64,000 nt of DNA from Lamellibrachia satsuma (GCA_033239005.1 BSQZ01000021.1:7493516-7557515), one strand, 5' to 3'; counted from the first letter of the stretch, positions 1 through 22,678 are shown. Made by a program: numbers and translations. Notes: generated by a model from the sequence alone, not told the origin.

Positions 1-274
1 CAAAAAGACTGGCTTGCAACAAACAATTATGACAAAAAAAAACTTATTGCTGTTATATCAGGTTCCAGCATAAGAATTACGGGAAAAGGGGGGAAAAGAT
101 ACACTCATAATGGTATATTTCGTTGTTCGTACAAAGGGCTGTCAACAGAGCCAGATCCAGTAGTGTTATGGCTGGATTAATCGGCGCACGCCTTCCAGGT
201 AGCCTGATGTTTAAAATCAAGGTCGCTGACACGCACACAACAATCCATTTGCGTGTAATAATGGCTACCACGTG

Positions 275-338
275 GTACTACGTGGGTACCACGGAGTACT
301 ACGTGGGTACCACGTGGGGGTCATATGTAGTCCCCTAT
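275..338 (+). repeat. 21-bp duplicated GTACTACGTGGGTACCACG
   Basis: Copies start at 275 and 296 and are followed by a further partial CCACGTGG. The segment is rich in short palindromes (GGTACC, CACGTG). Confidence 0.85.
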
Positions 339-773
339 TGTTGTAGTTGGTATGTTTAAAATGTCCTCATCTTGGCAATACGGATAGGAGGGCGCCACCT
401 CGCGGTGTCTCGACAACTCATTCTGACTTGATTAAACTAATTCCGGTCGAAATAAAGGGTGTTCCCGGGCACCCGGTGGACACTTGTCAGACATATATCA
501 CTGCTGGCTGGAGATACGACAGTTACGCATGATGATAAAGGCGGGGACGGCGGATACGAAGACGCGGGAGAAGATTTAACCTTACAAGGCGACGGTGAAC
601 GATTTTTCACAACACTCGCTTACAAGACAAAGTTATCTAACTAAAGTGGCGGGAGCAAGCGACGGGAAAGAAAGGTTTGTCTCACAATTATTTTGTAATC
701 CACCTTTCTAATTTGCGGTACCCCAATCGACTACATGCATATATTTGCAATTACGTCAATTTTATGTCCGGGC

Positions 774-1070
774 CAGCGCCCGGTCCCGACTTTCATACTG
801 CTCTCCGACATCAGCGCCCGGTCCCGACTTTCATACTGCTCTCCGACATCAGCGCCCGGTCCCGACTTTCATACTGCTCTCCGACATCAGCGCCCGGTCC
901 CGACTTTCATACTGCTCTCCAACATTAGCGCCCGGTCCCGACTTTCGTACTGCTCTCCGACATCAGCTCCCGGTCCCGACTTTCATACTGCTCTCCGACA
1001 TCAGCGCCCGGGCCCGACTTTCATACTGCTCTCCGACATCAGCACCCGGGCCAGACTTTCAGGGTGCGAT
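774..1070 (+). repeat. 38-bp minisatellite, about 8 copies
   Basis: The unit is AGCGCCCGGTCCCGACTTTC then ATACTGCTCTCCGACATC, and the last copies diverge. It is GC-rich against an AT-rich background. Confidence 0.95.
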
Positions 1071-1186
1071 CCGGGTCTGTCCGCGTCTGGGGCTGCCCGA
1101 TTTCATATTGCACTGTATCTATATATTAATACATTAACTTATACACCCACTCGCCTCTTTCTATATTCCTTCGCCTCATTACATCA

Positions 1187-1570
1187 GTGGCCTCTCATCT
1201 CCCAATTGGCGATGTACTTAACACACCACAAAGGCAGTTATTTAGAGTTAGTTACTCTTATGCGATTCTACCTGTCGGACAAAAAATTGTGGCCGAAATT
1301 AGTGTGAGCCACTCTATAGATGGCGTAACCGTGATCCCACCATCAATATATTACACTAACTTTGAGGGTAGTCTGGCAGTATTTCTTCCCACCGACGTTC
1401 ACGCGCTTCCTTCTATGTTCAATCGCTTAGTAGGTCCAGCCACTTATGAACCAGGGCAGCCCACGGTAGAGACGGTTATTAACTTACTATGTATGAAAAG
1501 CAGACAGTCAGCAGAAGCCACCGTTATAACGACACCTATCTCGACATTGATGAGAATCACAGCGATGTGA
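1187..1570 (+). other. Unrecognised 127-codon open frame
   Basis: The frame (MASHLPIGDV...) has a reasonably mixed composition and no repeats, but I recognise no domain and see no convincing splice sites. It directly follows the 38-bp array. The rest of 1075-2170 shows nothing else. Confidence 0.2.
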
Positions 1571-2169
1571 GTATGGAGAGGCATTTGGCGACACACAAAA
1601 ATAACGCCCTGTAGGCCACGAGGATCATATATAATGGAATTATTGCTAAAAGCTGGGAGTAGATCTATATCCAACATAAGCTCAAGTCCGAAATTATGTA
1701 CACAAAGGTCTCTGCTGACTATTAGACGTCTCAGCTGAATTCGTAAACAATAACAGAATCGTATTTCTAAAAGAATCAGCTGCACTTCTTGTTGCGTCAT
1801 TTAGAACTCAAATATCCACATTACTGAAGAATGGCACATGTAATAATTAGTAAAACAGTTAAATGGCGCTGGCTTGTTGTCATGGCTATCGCGCGCTACC
1901 TGGCGAACAGTCGGAAAATTACTGATCGTAGTATCCGCGAGAAGGCAATGCGATTTATTGTTTCGTAGCATTTTTCGTGTGACGTTTGGACAAATCGTGC
2001 GATTTTAAAAAGAAATCGTGAGATGTCTGGATTAAATTGGACAAAATCTAGTGAGTTCTTATGCGACTTGGGCCGTCTGCATGACGTTTCTTGAAATATG
2101 TATTCAGGGTTTGCACCAAATGTCACAATACATACCACATTCCATATGTCACAATTCATACTACCTTCC

Positions 2170-2429
<260 letters not shown>

Positions 2430-2456
2430 TGGAAAGCAGTAACACTGACAACATAG

Positions 2457-2725
2457 CGATCTCTCGTAAGACCCAGTACGCATCAGTCTTCTGAGACCAC
2501 ATATCAATTACACATCAACGTGATTGGAAGACTTCAAAAGAACGCCTTTATTGAAATTAAATATGAACGCCCTCTCGTAATCAATCTCATATCAGAACTC
2601 AACTGGCCATCACTTAGGACGGACGCTGTCACGCCGTCTTTGGTAATTTCGAAATGAAAAATGACATGGTACGGACGTCTAGCATTTAACCCACCCGCAC
2701 ACGTCTGACTTAAATGCCCGGAAGA
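2457..2725 (+). repeat. Dispersed repeat family Y, copy 1
   Basis: It is homologous to the reverse complement of 23870-24125 over about 250 bp. Shared anchors are GATCTCTCGTAAGAC, ATATCAGAACTCAACTG, TTTCGAAATGA, ACATGGTA and CACACGTCTG. It has no coding capacity. Confidence 0.8.
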
Positions 2726-4400
2726 AGCAAACGTTCAATATACTCAAAGTTTGTGCTTACTAAGTGCCTGGTTTTATGCCCGTGTAACCTCCTAGGCTGT
2801 CTTAGCCTTCATATGCGTACCTGGGGTAATGCTGTACCCCAGTTCCTTATTTTCTGCAATAATTTTTCTAGCATTTTCTCAACTGTACATTTTCCCATTT
2901 ATTTATATACTGGTGTAATCTATTGTATAAAAGACCAAATTAGATGTAATAGTTATCTTGTATTTCAAGCTCAAAGTCAAAACATACGTTATTGTGATTT
3001 GGGGTATTTTTGTCTTAAGTATGCAGTCGTAAATATATACTGTATTATATTTTCAGTACAAACTTCAATGTATTGCTGCTGTTGAACATTGTACGACGCA
3101 TCAACAGCATTGACAATGCATGGAATGTCATATTTCATTTTATTTGGTTTGTTTATGGTTATACCACCTTGGGTACAGAATTACCACACGTTGTCAATAA
3201 TACTTCTTCTTTTCTTCGTGTTCTTCTTCTTATTCATTCTTGGATCGCGATCCGTTAAATAGATATATAAATGTTACTCATGATTTTCATGAAATGTGCA
3301 AATTCTGTATTGTTTACCCATAAGACATAATTGGGGTGCAAAATTACCCCGGTAACCAAAAACGTGTGCAAAATTGCATTCCGTTGCCAGTTTGACAGTC
3401 AGTATGCCAACGAGGCGCCCGTAACCCGCGCCAGCCGTACCCATACCTTGATCACTATAGCATGCAGAAGTTGGTTTGCACGAGGGTTGTCTGCGAATAA
3501 TCATGTGTAAATCTATAAGTGGCGTTTACGCTATAAGCGCGAGCTTGCAAATAATAGTTAAGATCACGTCGACAACCCAACCTAACGTCTATAGAGCGTG
3601 TTGTCATCAACGTTATAAGGACGTGGACATTCGACGTCCAAACAACGTTGCAGTCGCGTCAATCAGCCCAACCTTCAGCAGTTTCCTTGACCCTCTGGTT
3701 GTGTGACGTTGCAACTGTCAAACAAGTTGACACTTAGATGAATCTGTCCGTATTGTGGCATTGTTGCATTAGACTAGATGTAATCACTCATGGTGTATAG
3801 CATGTCAGCTGTTTCTAGTAATAAAAATGGATCAGGGAAATAAAAAAAACACGGCTAGATATCGACGCAGCGGTTAACAACTGAAGAAACATATGACGGA
3901 AAATCAACGTAGCGATTACCATTCTTCATGCTGTGGCTATGAAACAGTGAAAACGAGCATGCGTTCTGGTGTTTTTCGCACGTTCAACAATAGTAGTGAA
4001 GGTACAATAATTAATTATTTGGAAATCACTAGAGGAAACATGACCAGAATGTTTGAACTGGCTTGATTAATGTGTGTTGGTGAATTTTATTAATTAAATT
4101 CGTGGATAATGTCGTAGTGAAAATGGCCACACACATGTATGATCAATGTTCAGCTAGAGCTGACAGTATTATGTCGTGTTAACTTTGTTTCGCCATTGCA
4201 CCACTATGGTGAAATAAATGCGCTTTTATGATGAAGTGTACTTGTTAGGCTTGAAATAATTTCTTTAAATTCAAAAGTTGGTAACTGTATACCATTACGA
4301 TTAATATTAAACACGTATACTTTTTTCACGATTAGACAATTATTCTTGTCATGTAGTTGTTGGGAAATAAATATTGTTTATTTTAATTCTGGCTCCAACA
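2726..4400. other. Unassigned DNA
   Basis: AT-rich with short frames only; no domain, repeat family or RNA gene seen. Confidence 0.6.
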
Positions 4401-4403
4401 TAT

Positions 4404-4540
4404 TTCAGGAGGACGGATTACACAGAGATTAAAAATATTGGACTCTCGATAAGCCAATGGCTTCTTTGGCCGCTTGCATTTGGGCCTTTGCCTTGGATGG
4501 CATTCTTGTTAAATCTTGTTCTTGTCAAATCGTTGTACAT
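4404..4540 (+). mobile_element. Solitary LINE 3' tail
   Basis: It matches the 3' end of the CR1-like LINE at 9395-9530 (GGACTCTCGATAAGCCAATG, then TTGCC.TCTGGGCCTTTGCC and TCTTGTTAAATCTTGTT). No RT sequence precedes it, as expected for a heavily 5'-truncated insertion. It lies downstream of TANGO2. Confidence 0.8.
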
Positions 4541-5900
4541 TCCCTTTAAAACAACTCCCAGAATGCACACCGGAATTGAGTGACACGTTTGAAGGAACTG
4601 GCACGCCATCTAGTGAATACGGAATAATAAGAATATATGGCATAATAGCCTATAATTGCAATATATCGAAATCACATTAGTTGCTCAACGACAATGTAAG
4701 AAGAGGTTTATTCTTGTTGGTGTATAAGAAGACCTCATAAAATTAATATCGCATGTAGCGATTCATCACGCTTGAATATCATCATGACTAGTTCTGTATA
4801 AATATAAATAAATCCGTGGCGCTAAACAAACAAGATAACATACAGTAACTGCGGCCTCTGTCATCGCTACCCGGACAGAGGCAGTCACATCACATTACAG
4901 CTTAAAATACGTACTTCAAAAACGTTCGTATTGGTGAAAACACCAAACTCATGAAACTATGGAAATTGCAAAATAAGCATACCAGTAAAGAATGCTTATA
5001 GCATTCACCTGATAACGAAATTTGTAAGTTCATCGTGAGATGCTGTCTGTTGACATTCCACGTTGATGCACTCATTAGAGAGTCACTAAGCCGTCTGACA
5101 CTTGCAGTTACAATTCAACGTTTCTTCGTTGATGGGTTAACTGTTTTCGTAGGACCCGTTAACCCCGGACCGCAATTAACTTCACACACAAGCATTATCG
5201 TATCGGAGGTTTTACGGCTGAAGCGGTCGAATACATCACCGTCTACCGTTAACTGGGCGTGGGTTTACGCGAGTAATGCTATCGAAACCCACGCTATGAA
5301 TAATAACGCTGTGAATGATGGACATTTTCTCAAAGGTTTCTTCGTGTACGTTGTCCGGTGACAAAGTAGCACCACACGGGGCGTATAATCATTCAGTCAG
5401 AGAGAGTTCGTCGTCTCCTCTAGTCCCGTATTGTCTTCTCGTGTCCCGGAATGGTTAACATAGAAGCGGACATGACGAACGACCTTGGTTCGTGGAGAGG
5501 GCATTGAAGGGTCAATTGAAGAGCAGCTATGTTGTCGACGTGCAGGAAACGTTGTTCCATCTCGTTGACAGGTTTTAATTTCGTTACGTTTGTCAAGCAT
5601 TTGTTGACGGTGGTGTTAGTTCTTAGACACCGAGTGTTTTTTCAGTAACGTTGCATCGTACGTCTGTTAGACGTCGCACTCGCTTCTTGGTCATGTTTAC
5701 GTAACCACGTCGCTGAATTTTATGTAGTTGGTCTGTTTTGCTCTTTTTAACAGAGTTCTCGTTCTACACATACCCGAATACACGAATCTCTGGCTACACA
5801 CTCCCGCCGTAACGTCCAAGTCACGTTGCCATAGCAGGTGCTACTGAGCGGCCTCCAAGTAGCACCACACGCTGCCCGTCAGGAGACGACGCGAGACGCT
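4541..5900. other. Downstream region of TANGO2
   Basis: The segment next to 5900 must include the TANGO2 3' UTR, whose end is not visible. The GC-richer stretch 5035-5360 has a 108-codon plus-strand frame with no recognisable domain. Confidence 0.5.
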
Positions 5901-13664
<7,764 letters not shown>

Positions 13665-16214
13665 GATGACGGCGACGACAAAGTCTAAACGTTCGCAGAG
13701 TACAGTAGATATAGTCCTGCAAGAAAGAGTAGCAATGGTGTTGACAGTGGTAGTAGTCCAAGCGGCATAAACATCAATATCATAAATTTATGGATAGTAG
13801 AACATCGATCATAGCTTTGTTGACTGTAGAACTTTGATTATAACTATCAGAACATCGTTGTATCAACGTCAGTATGACTAATATTTAATATACAACCAAT
13901 TAATGTGCCTTCCATACAAATGAATTGCACCGGGTTCAGTCATCCGTGACGGTAGGACTGGAAAAGGGAACTAACGAAACAGGCATGTTCTTCTCGACTA
14001 CTACTAGTACTACGTGTACAGGGGCGGATCCAGTCGTCAAATAGACCGGTTTCCAATCTTAGCACACAGTGAAGAGTCACATTATTATAATATGGTGTAG
14101 CTTACGATTCGCCTGTTTTGCGTATAGCATGAATTTGTTGCAACAACAAATTAAACTGAAATGTTTGACAGTGGTCCTGCATATGGTCGAAACCCCTGGT
14201 ATATATTGTCGGTTCTTCCGCTGCGGAGGCAGGCATGGATACAAATGTAGAATTGCACAATAAATTGTATCAGGCCAACTTTTATCATTTCTGTCGCGTC
14301 CACAACACTATCGACAAACATACCTTTCTCACGCACTGGTTGTGGTACGAAGCCAGACGAGCGACTGAAGTGAAGTGTTTCACGTGTTTGGTCAGCGTTA
14401 AAAAGCTCAGACAAATAGTTAAGGACGCGATATATATATATATATATGTCTTAAACCAAGTATCATGTGACATGAGGGCGTGTCTAATATGTCCCCCGAT
14501 CATTGGGGTTACACCCTATTTTACAGTACGTCCGACCTATCGCTAATGGAGTGAACTGGCCTTGGACTTGAAACAACTGGTGATAAATCGTATTACACTG
14601 AAGAGTTGGTCTAGGTTCAATCACCATTGTTTCTTCGAACTACTTTGTTCACTGGACGTAGTAACTTAAGTGTTCTCCTCTTAGTTGTTATGTTGAAGTT
14701 GGTTGGCGAAACATTGCAGTAAGTCAATTTGTATGTTGCGATTGGAGCGCTTGGTTAACACATAATCGTTTATATGGGTAAACAACACATCGGACAGTTG
14801 TAAAGACGTCACAGGAGGGCCTATTGACGTAAATGTTTTCTATTTTGAAGTAGCGTCAAACACGTTAAACCAACTGTGCGTTCCAAAGGAAATACTTGTT
14901 TGTGGTTTGGACGAAATACTACGATTGCACGCATTGCTGGGACTGGATGATCGTTCGGAATAAAAAAAAATATATCATCACATTGATAACATCGAAATTA
15001 AGTTGTTGGGCTATTAAACAACACAAATATGTTATCGATTGATTGCAGAAAATGGTTAGACACGTTATTTTCAAGTATTATTTGCAATACATTAACGCTT
15101 ATGTTGACGTTTTCGATACGTTCATTAGACAACACTGTCACTTGCACTGCTGTAAGTAAAACGAAATTGTTTAATGGCGTATTTTTGCGGGTACCAAACT
15201 TCGTTACGTTTCTGAGGATTTAGGCAATATAAAAATTATTATTTTTATTATTAGTGTCTCGCTTGTGGATATCAATAGAGTAAGTCAATAGTCGTACGTG
15301 GCCATTTCCAACAGCCTACTCGCATTCAATGAAATTCGTTGTCCACGCGAACTGAATCAAGCTGCAATTTAGCCCATGCCACGGATGTGCAGCAGCCAAA
15401 GGCAAAGTGTTCATTAAATTAGCCCACATATATTTAGCTCGTCTCATTTACATATCAGACTATTGGCAGTATTGCGTAGTTTGCCAAAAATATTCTTCCT
15501 TTAAGTAATACTGTAACCTAGCTCTTACTAGGAAGACAACTTACCTTCATTCGGCAGGATGTGTGTATCTGTTTTGTGGGATGACAACATATACCTTTAA
15601 GAACTCGGTGGCAACAACATTATTATGAAGAAAAGTCACCGATAAAAGTGTCAAGTGGTCGCGTTTTGTTTACCTCTGTCTCCTGAAATATTTTACCGCG
15701 TAATAAAGCTTTGTAATTATTGCAACAACGACATGTGGCACTATAACCGGAATAAAATACTACACCAATATACATTATAATCATGCAATGTATAAATTGC
15801 TCACATTCCTATATTAATCATTTTAATGCACAGATCATTGATGTAATATACTGAATGTGATTTGTTCGACTTATGTTGTGAGAGAAGGGTGACATTTTGT
15901 TTTTCGTTTAATTTGTCACCACAACATTCATTCATTTGTCATTCACAACTTGTAGAATTAAAAATAGTTATGCATATCGTAGTTTATCTAAGACATGATA
16001 AGTCCATGTAATTAATTAATTAATTATGATTACATCAATTATACAAATAGCATTTATATAACACTGTTTCAATCTAATTAATTTTAACTAAGTGATCATT
16101 CATGTGCGAAAAAATGCCAACTTTTTATTGAAAATTAACTTACATGTGTTTCTACTACGCATGACCATTTCCACATTCAGTTAATGTCCAGCCGTCAAAG
16201 AAATTTATAAGAAT

Positions 16215-16523
16215 TTACATACTGGATGCAATAAAATCCTTCCCCAAATCATGTTCAGAAACTAGCTTTGTAAACAATGTTGACACCACGGGGAATAATA
16301 TTATTGAATTAGGGCAACCAGAGGCAATATACACGGTGTAAACGCGCGCAGTGAATGGTGTGCTGCACTTCGTATTAAACAAGACTTCCATCCAATTTTC
16401 CGGACAACTTGTTATAAAATATATCTGCTGCCAAACTAATGGAACTGTGATAATTGATGTTGTCTGACAGACCGAATCGGTTTCCAACACTGAATTACGA
16501 TCAAAGCGTACCGGCGCATTCAA
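16215..16523 (-). other. Unrecognised 102-codon open frame
   Basis: It has mixed composition with six cysteines and no recognisable family. It could be an exon or chance. The surrounding 13720-16740 is AT-rich with no other supported feature. Confidence 0.2.
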
Positions 16524-16744
16524 TGTAGAAATGGTTGATACTCGCGTCCACCAATACGCATGGGGTGTCCACGTGTAACTTCTGCTGCTGCTTTGGTCGA
16601 GGGTTAAATCGGTGTCGACGGACAGCTTTGTGTGTAGTAAAGCAAATATTAAATTGCCCTTTTTGCCATTTCAGGACATTTGTCTGTTAATCATCGATTC
16701 TACAGTGCACATGCGATTGTTGTATTTGGTGGAGTGAGGTCAGC

Positions 16745-17172
16745 GACGGTGCACAGTTCCTCTGAGAGGCGATGTCTGGTGCACAGTTCCTCTGGGAGGC
16801 GATGCCTGGATGCACAGTTCCACTGGAAGGCGATGTCTGTGTGCACAGTTCCTCTGGAATCCGATGTCTGGGTGCACAAGTCCTCTGGAAGGCGATGTCT
16901 GGGTGCACAGTTCCTCTAGGGGGCGATGCATGGGTGCACAGTTACACTGGTAGGCGATGTCGGGGTGAACCGTTCCTCTAGGAGGCGATGCCTGAGTGCA
17001 CAGTTCCTCTGGAAGGCGATGTCTGGGTGCACCATTCCTCTGTGAGGCGATGCCTGAGTGCACAGTTCCTCTGGAAGGCGATGTCTGGGTGCACCATTCC
17101 TCTGTGAGGCGATGCCTGAGTGCACAGTTCCTCTGGGAGGCGATGTCTGGTGCACAGTTCCTCTGGCATGCG
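16745..17172 (+). repeat. 30-32-bp minisatellite, about 14 copies
   Basis: The unit is GTGCACAGTTCCTCTGGGAG then GCGATGTCTGG. Length and sequence vary between copies. Reading frames through it (SSGRRCL repeats) arise from the repeat and are not genes. Confidence 0.94.
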
Positions 17173-17245
17173 ATATATCATCGGTCATAGTCTGAGTCTC
17201 GTCGCAGTCGCATGTTTCAGGATTATTGGAATACCCCCACTTGAT

Positions 17246-18149
<904 letters not shown>

Positions 18150-18535
18150 TATCAGAATCATTACCCCGGAGTTGCTTCAATTACAATCACACGGATGACC
18201 GGAGGTCAAGTATGCATGTTTAGACAAAGTGCTGACGACATTGACCCATGACATGATTCGCCGTGAAGAGAGCGAGGGAGAAAGAGACACTGTTGACAAT
18301 GTCAGGCGTGGTTTTTTATCCACAAGCTCATAAAACATGCTCTTTTGGGCACTAAACATATAAAATAATGTTTTCATGAAAACGTCTTCTGTAACACGCC
18401 GAATAACAACGTTTGGAAAAGTTTTGTTGAGTGTTTTTTTAATCCGACATTATTTCAATATTTAAATAATTCAGCCCGCTGACGTTTCAATATTTACATT
18501 GAAAGCAATACGTACGTTTAAATCAGCATACAAAA
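18150..18535 (+). repeat. Dispersed repeat family X, copy 1
   Basis: It matches 20125-20480 in the same orientation over about 350 bp (CACACGGA.GAC.G.AGGT, TTTATCCACAA.C.CATA, AACATGCT.TTTTGGG, GCTGACGTTTCA). I did not recognise the family, and it has no coding capacity. Confidence 0.75.
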
Positions 18536-19544
18536 TGTTTTGACATGCAAAATGATATAATAATATAATTACATTTCACAGTAAACTAAACACTTTTTAC
18601 AACCGGAATTGCTAACCGATTAGAAACTGTCTAACCCTTTTGTTTCTGTTCGCTGCCGAGCTTGGGATTCCCGAGGATTTTAGCGCAATATAAGTGTTTT
18701 TAGTGTATTGTATTGCGTTGTATTGTATTGTATCTTTGGTACATTTGCCAAGAAATGCTGCATAACCTTGATTGACATACAACACTAGTTGTATTAGGGA
18801 AGAGCAAAGTGGACACAAAGAACATACGGCAGCTGTAATCGTGTTCCTTCCGGTAAGTTTGTCATAACAAGTGTTTTGGTTTGTTAATATATTGTATAAG
18901 ATACTTTGATGTAAATAAAAATCGAGTAATTACGTCACTACTAATTTATCTGTGGTCGTTAATTAAAAATGTGTTAGTTGTGATCAAGTTTGGCATAAAA
19001 ATTACTTTTAATATGTTGCACTGGTCTACTTCTAATTGATCTAAACAGGCTGGTAGGCAGGATTGGTATTGTTGGAAAATATATACATTTACAGAGGGGG
19101 GCATGCCCAATGGAATGTCTCGGGAGTCGGTCCATCCTCTGAACCCTTTAATTGATGTTGTCTGACAGAAAAGGTGAACTTAATTTTGGTGCATGTAATA
19201 TGAAAAAAATATATTTACATTTAGCACGGCAACTATATAAAAGCTGGGTGCCGGCTATTTATCCATGTACTTATTTGTCACAGTTGAAATTATCCATCAC
19301 TGTTACTATTAAGAGAAAAAACTTTTTGATTTTTAAGATTTGCACCTAGGCCGCCAAAAAGTAATGAATAATTGTTTGTGCTGTTTTAGTGATATCACAA
19401 TTAATATGTACCAGGGTTAGAAATGTTCCAGAGACACCCCCAAGTAATCTGTATAGTAGCAAACCAACTGTGCAGTTGGTGTTGAAAGAAACCCATTTTC
19501 CAGGCCCATTTTGGAAATTGGCTCCCGGATTATACCAACAAGAA

Positions 19545-19795
19545 CATGACCATTACCAGTCCCAGATGCTAAATTTCAGGAGGCTAAATCTGACTATTTA
19601 GGACCGTTTATTGTAACTCCAAAAATGGAGTTATTGTAAAAGAAAATGACTTAGGAGTTACAATAACACTGATATGAAGGTTTCAGAGCAGCGTTGTACT
19701 GAAGCTTCAAAGGATAGATGAACATTGTTGGACTCTCGATAAGCCAATGGCTTCCTTATCCACTTGCCATCTGGGCTAGGTGGGCTCGAATGATC
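19545..19795 (+). mobile_element. Internally deleted LINE fragment
   Basis: Three separated LINE segments are fused: the linker before the RT (TTTATTGTAACTCC), a piece of the RT thumb (AAAATGACTTAGGAGTTACA), and the 3' tail (CTCGATAAGCCAATGGCTTC). Confidence 0.78.
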
Positions 19796-20124
19796 CCGGG
19801 AATTTATGTAGATTCTTCTGGTGGCGCACAAAATAAAGAATTTAGATAGGATTATCCCCGGGGCACACAACATATTTCGATGGTACGGGACGTTGCTGCA
19901 GGACAACATTATGAATGTATATCTAATTAATTTCCCGTATGGAAACTACTGAACTACCAAATATATGTGCACTTTTACGGTACGTTTATCTCAACTAAAC
20001 TCGTAATTTTTTCTCGTAAATTTGCAAGATTTCGTGGCACATCTAATCGTAATCTTAACCTGTGAATGAACAAGCTTCGACTGTAAACATTCCGTAAAGT
20101 GGCATTCTCAATTCGATTTTTCGC

Positions 20125-20480
20125 TAGAAGTCATTATTCCAGAATTGGTTGGATCACACTGACACGGACGACTGAAGGTGACACGCACGTCCCTGTTTAG
20201 GTTCGGTGCTAACGACTCCGGTATTTGGCACAAGTCGCCGTAAAAACAGCGGGGGAGAAAGAAAGACCGGACACCACGACAGACATGGTTTATTCTTATC
20301 CACAAACACATAGAACATGCTATTTTGGGTGTCCTAAATTTAACACAGTAATGGCGATTTGGAGAATGACTGTTAATTGTTTAAAATTCCGGAATTAAAA
20401 TCGATATTTAGATTATTCAACCTGCTGACGTTTCAGCAGTTGCAATAAAAGCAACACGAAAACTTAAAACTGCCTGTTTA
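20125..20480 (+). repeat. Dispersed repeat family X, copy 2
   Basis: This is the second copy of the repeat at 18150-18535, with many substitutions and small indels. Shared anchors include CTTATCCACAAACACATA, AGAACATGCTATTTTGGG and CCTGCTGACGTTTCAG. Confidence 0.75.
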
Positions 20481-21732
20481 TTGTCCGATGAACAGAAGGG
20501 GGAGTGGCGACGTAGTTTGTGGTTCAACTGTGTCGGCTCGAGTTAGTTACCCGATCTAACGATAAAGGTAAATTATTTCGGTGGTTTTAACAAATGTAAG
20601 CACCTTTTTATTAAACCAACTGCGCAACCAACATTACTATTCTCACACTACAAAGTGAACATTGAGGAACCTGATTCCCGATGAATTAAGTGAATTGACA
20701 AGGGAGCTTTAATCGAATGAGCCTATGAACTACATAGCAAATGAGCTTCTGAACAATTAAGTTAGGAATAAGTTAGGAACGTTAGGATGCTAGGTGCACG
20801 TAGGCCAAAGCAGTGTACAAAAGAACGACGTTAGACTGGCCTTGATCGAGAGGCGTGAATTGACCCCGGGGAATGTGGTTTTATCCTCTTGATTACAGGC
20901 ACAAGAAAAGGTGGGATAGTTCGAAGTATAGCTACTTTGGCGGCTAAGTCTATAATAAAACTGTTTGATTGACTTGGGTGCACTACAGTGGCCTCATCTT
21001 TCACGGAATCAAACAATCGTCTGGTTGCTGGACAACCGAAATCACTAATCGGAATCTTAACATTGGACGGCGTTGACTGTTGGGTGATTGAGAGCGGCCA
21101 CACACACCGGATTGTCCAGCGACCTTGTGACACAATAATTTATTGCGGTCAGTATCAAACCATTAACCTATGTGTGCATTGGAACGTCTGTGGGTATTCT
21201 CAGTGTCTGTGTATCATCCAGTTTAACAACAAAACGTTCCATTCGCGACATTAATCGACCCATTATCAAGCAAACAGGTTGGTCTTACAGACGTGTTAGT
21301 GATCTAGGCAACATATCATCTAATGTTAGCAACTATGTCTTAGCGGCTTCTTTGTTGTGAAAGCAAACAATACGCTACACCTGGAGTCACATTGTCGCCG
21401 CCCAGAATGTCCTGACAGCAATGACAACATCAACGACTTTGTACGTCCGTGGTTACACACCACTTACAAAAGATGGAAGTACGAATTAATTAGTAATGAT
21501 GCACTAATATTACTATGGTGTTATTTAAAAAAAATAAAAGTTAAATAATTGTGTAAATTAAGAATAGATTGCACTATACGATAGCGTTAAAAAAAATTCT
21601 GTTGACTTAAAATAAAAAATATATATTGTATATTGTATGGTTTCTGTATTGAATATTTTGTTGTTGTAATGTCTTTTAGAACAAATACACATTTCCTGTT
21701 CCTGTTCTCGTAACGTCCGCTACCACCATATG
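20481..21732. other. Unassigned DNA
   Basis: Frames of up to 100 codons on both strands (20831-21133 minus, 20988-21254 plus) overlap each other and match nothing I know. Confidence 0.5.
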
Positions 21733-21835
21733 CATTATTATGAAATTGGACCAAACCGTAACAATCAAAAGTTATTTTGAATGACGCCACTTCATAGCAT
21801 TGTTGCATAACAACACATCCCCTGCTCCGGTTCGT
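21733..21835 (+). repeat. Dispersed repeat family Z, copy 1
   Basis: It shares AAAGTTATTTT.AATGA.GCC, ACTTCATAGCATTG and TAACAACACA.CCC with 22535-22625. Confidence 0.75.
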
Positions 21836-21899
21836 CAGTCTACACGGCTTAAAAGTAAATCAAAATCCTCACATGGTTGACTCATTTTAATGTGATAGT

Positions 21900-22065
21900 T
21901 ATCCAGAGGCCGGAAGGTGGCACTGAATCTATGTAAGGTGCTGACACGCGGGGGGCAAACCGGGTACTCTTCCCAGTGGGGGCTTTGGCTCGTCGAGGTG
22001 AAGGCAGACGGTGCCGCCTGTGAACCAACCATAACGTTGATTAACTATTAACTAATAAAAACTGA
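21900..22065 (+). repeat. Dispersed repeat family W, copy 1
   Basis: It shares TCTATGTAARGTGCTGACAC and a following AACCATAA...TAACTA with 24385-24475. The copy here is GC-richer. Confidence 0.55.
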
Positions 22066-22529
22066 ATAATTGTTTTCTTCTCTTCAACAAACGCTTTGGT
22101 TTTGGCAGAGTTTGAAAAACCGACCAGTGATGCTGGTGATTAACGTTTTACTTCCCATTATACGTGCAATATATGCCCTTTACATTTGGCTAAAAGAACC
22201 CCACATTTTTTGGGGGGAATAAAACCTTCTTTTTTATAAATATACATTATTAATAGACATACGTTTTAAGTGGGTTGAAAAAAGATTATTATTTATTCCT
22301 GTCTACAAACTGATAAAAATATATTCTAAGGCACTCATTTCAATGCAATGAATTATCTTCGATATGGGTAGGTAAGTTTTCTTTCAAGTGGCTACCCTTT
22401 AGGTCAGACAGGAATAACATTATCTCTTTATCGTATTGCTACCAAACTAACTGACCAGCAATGTCCGTTTCCACTAATTAACATTGTTGACATTTGACTT
22501 CTGTCGTTATGATCTAAAATTCTCCAGGG

Positions 22530-22630
22530 TCCAGGAACCAAACCTTCACAATATAAAGTTATTTTAATGATGCCACTTCATAGCATTGCAGCCTAACAAC
22601 ACACCCCTTGGTCCGGCTGTGTGAAGTACA
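22530..22630 (+). repeat. Dispersed repeat family Z, copy 2
   Basis: This is the direct copy of 21733-21835, ending about 50 bp before the 38-bp array. Confidence 0.75.
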
Positions 22631-22678
22631 TATGACGATTTCTGAACTTGCGATGACAATGTTGCGATTGTCATGTAA

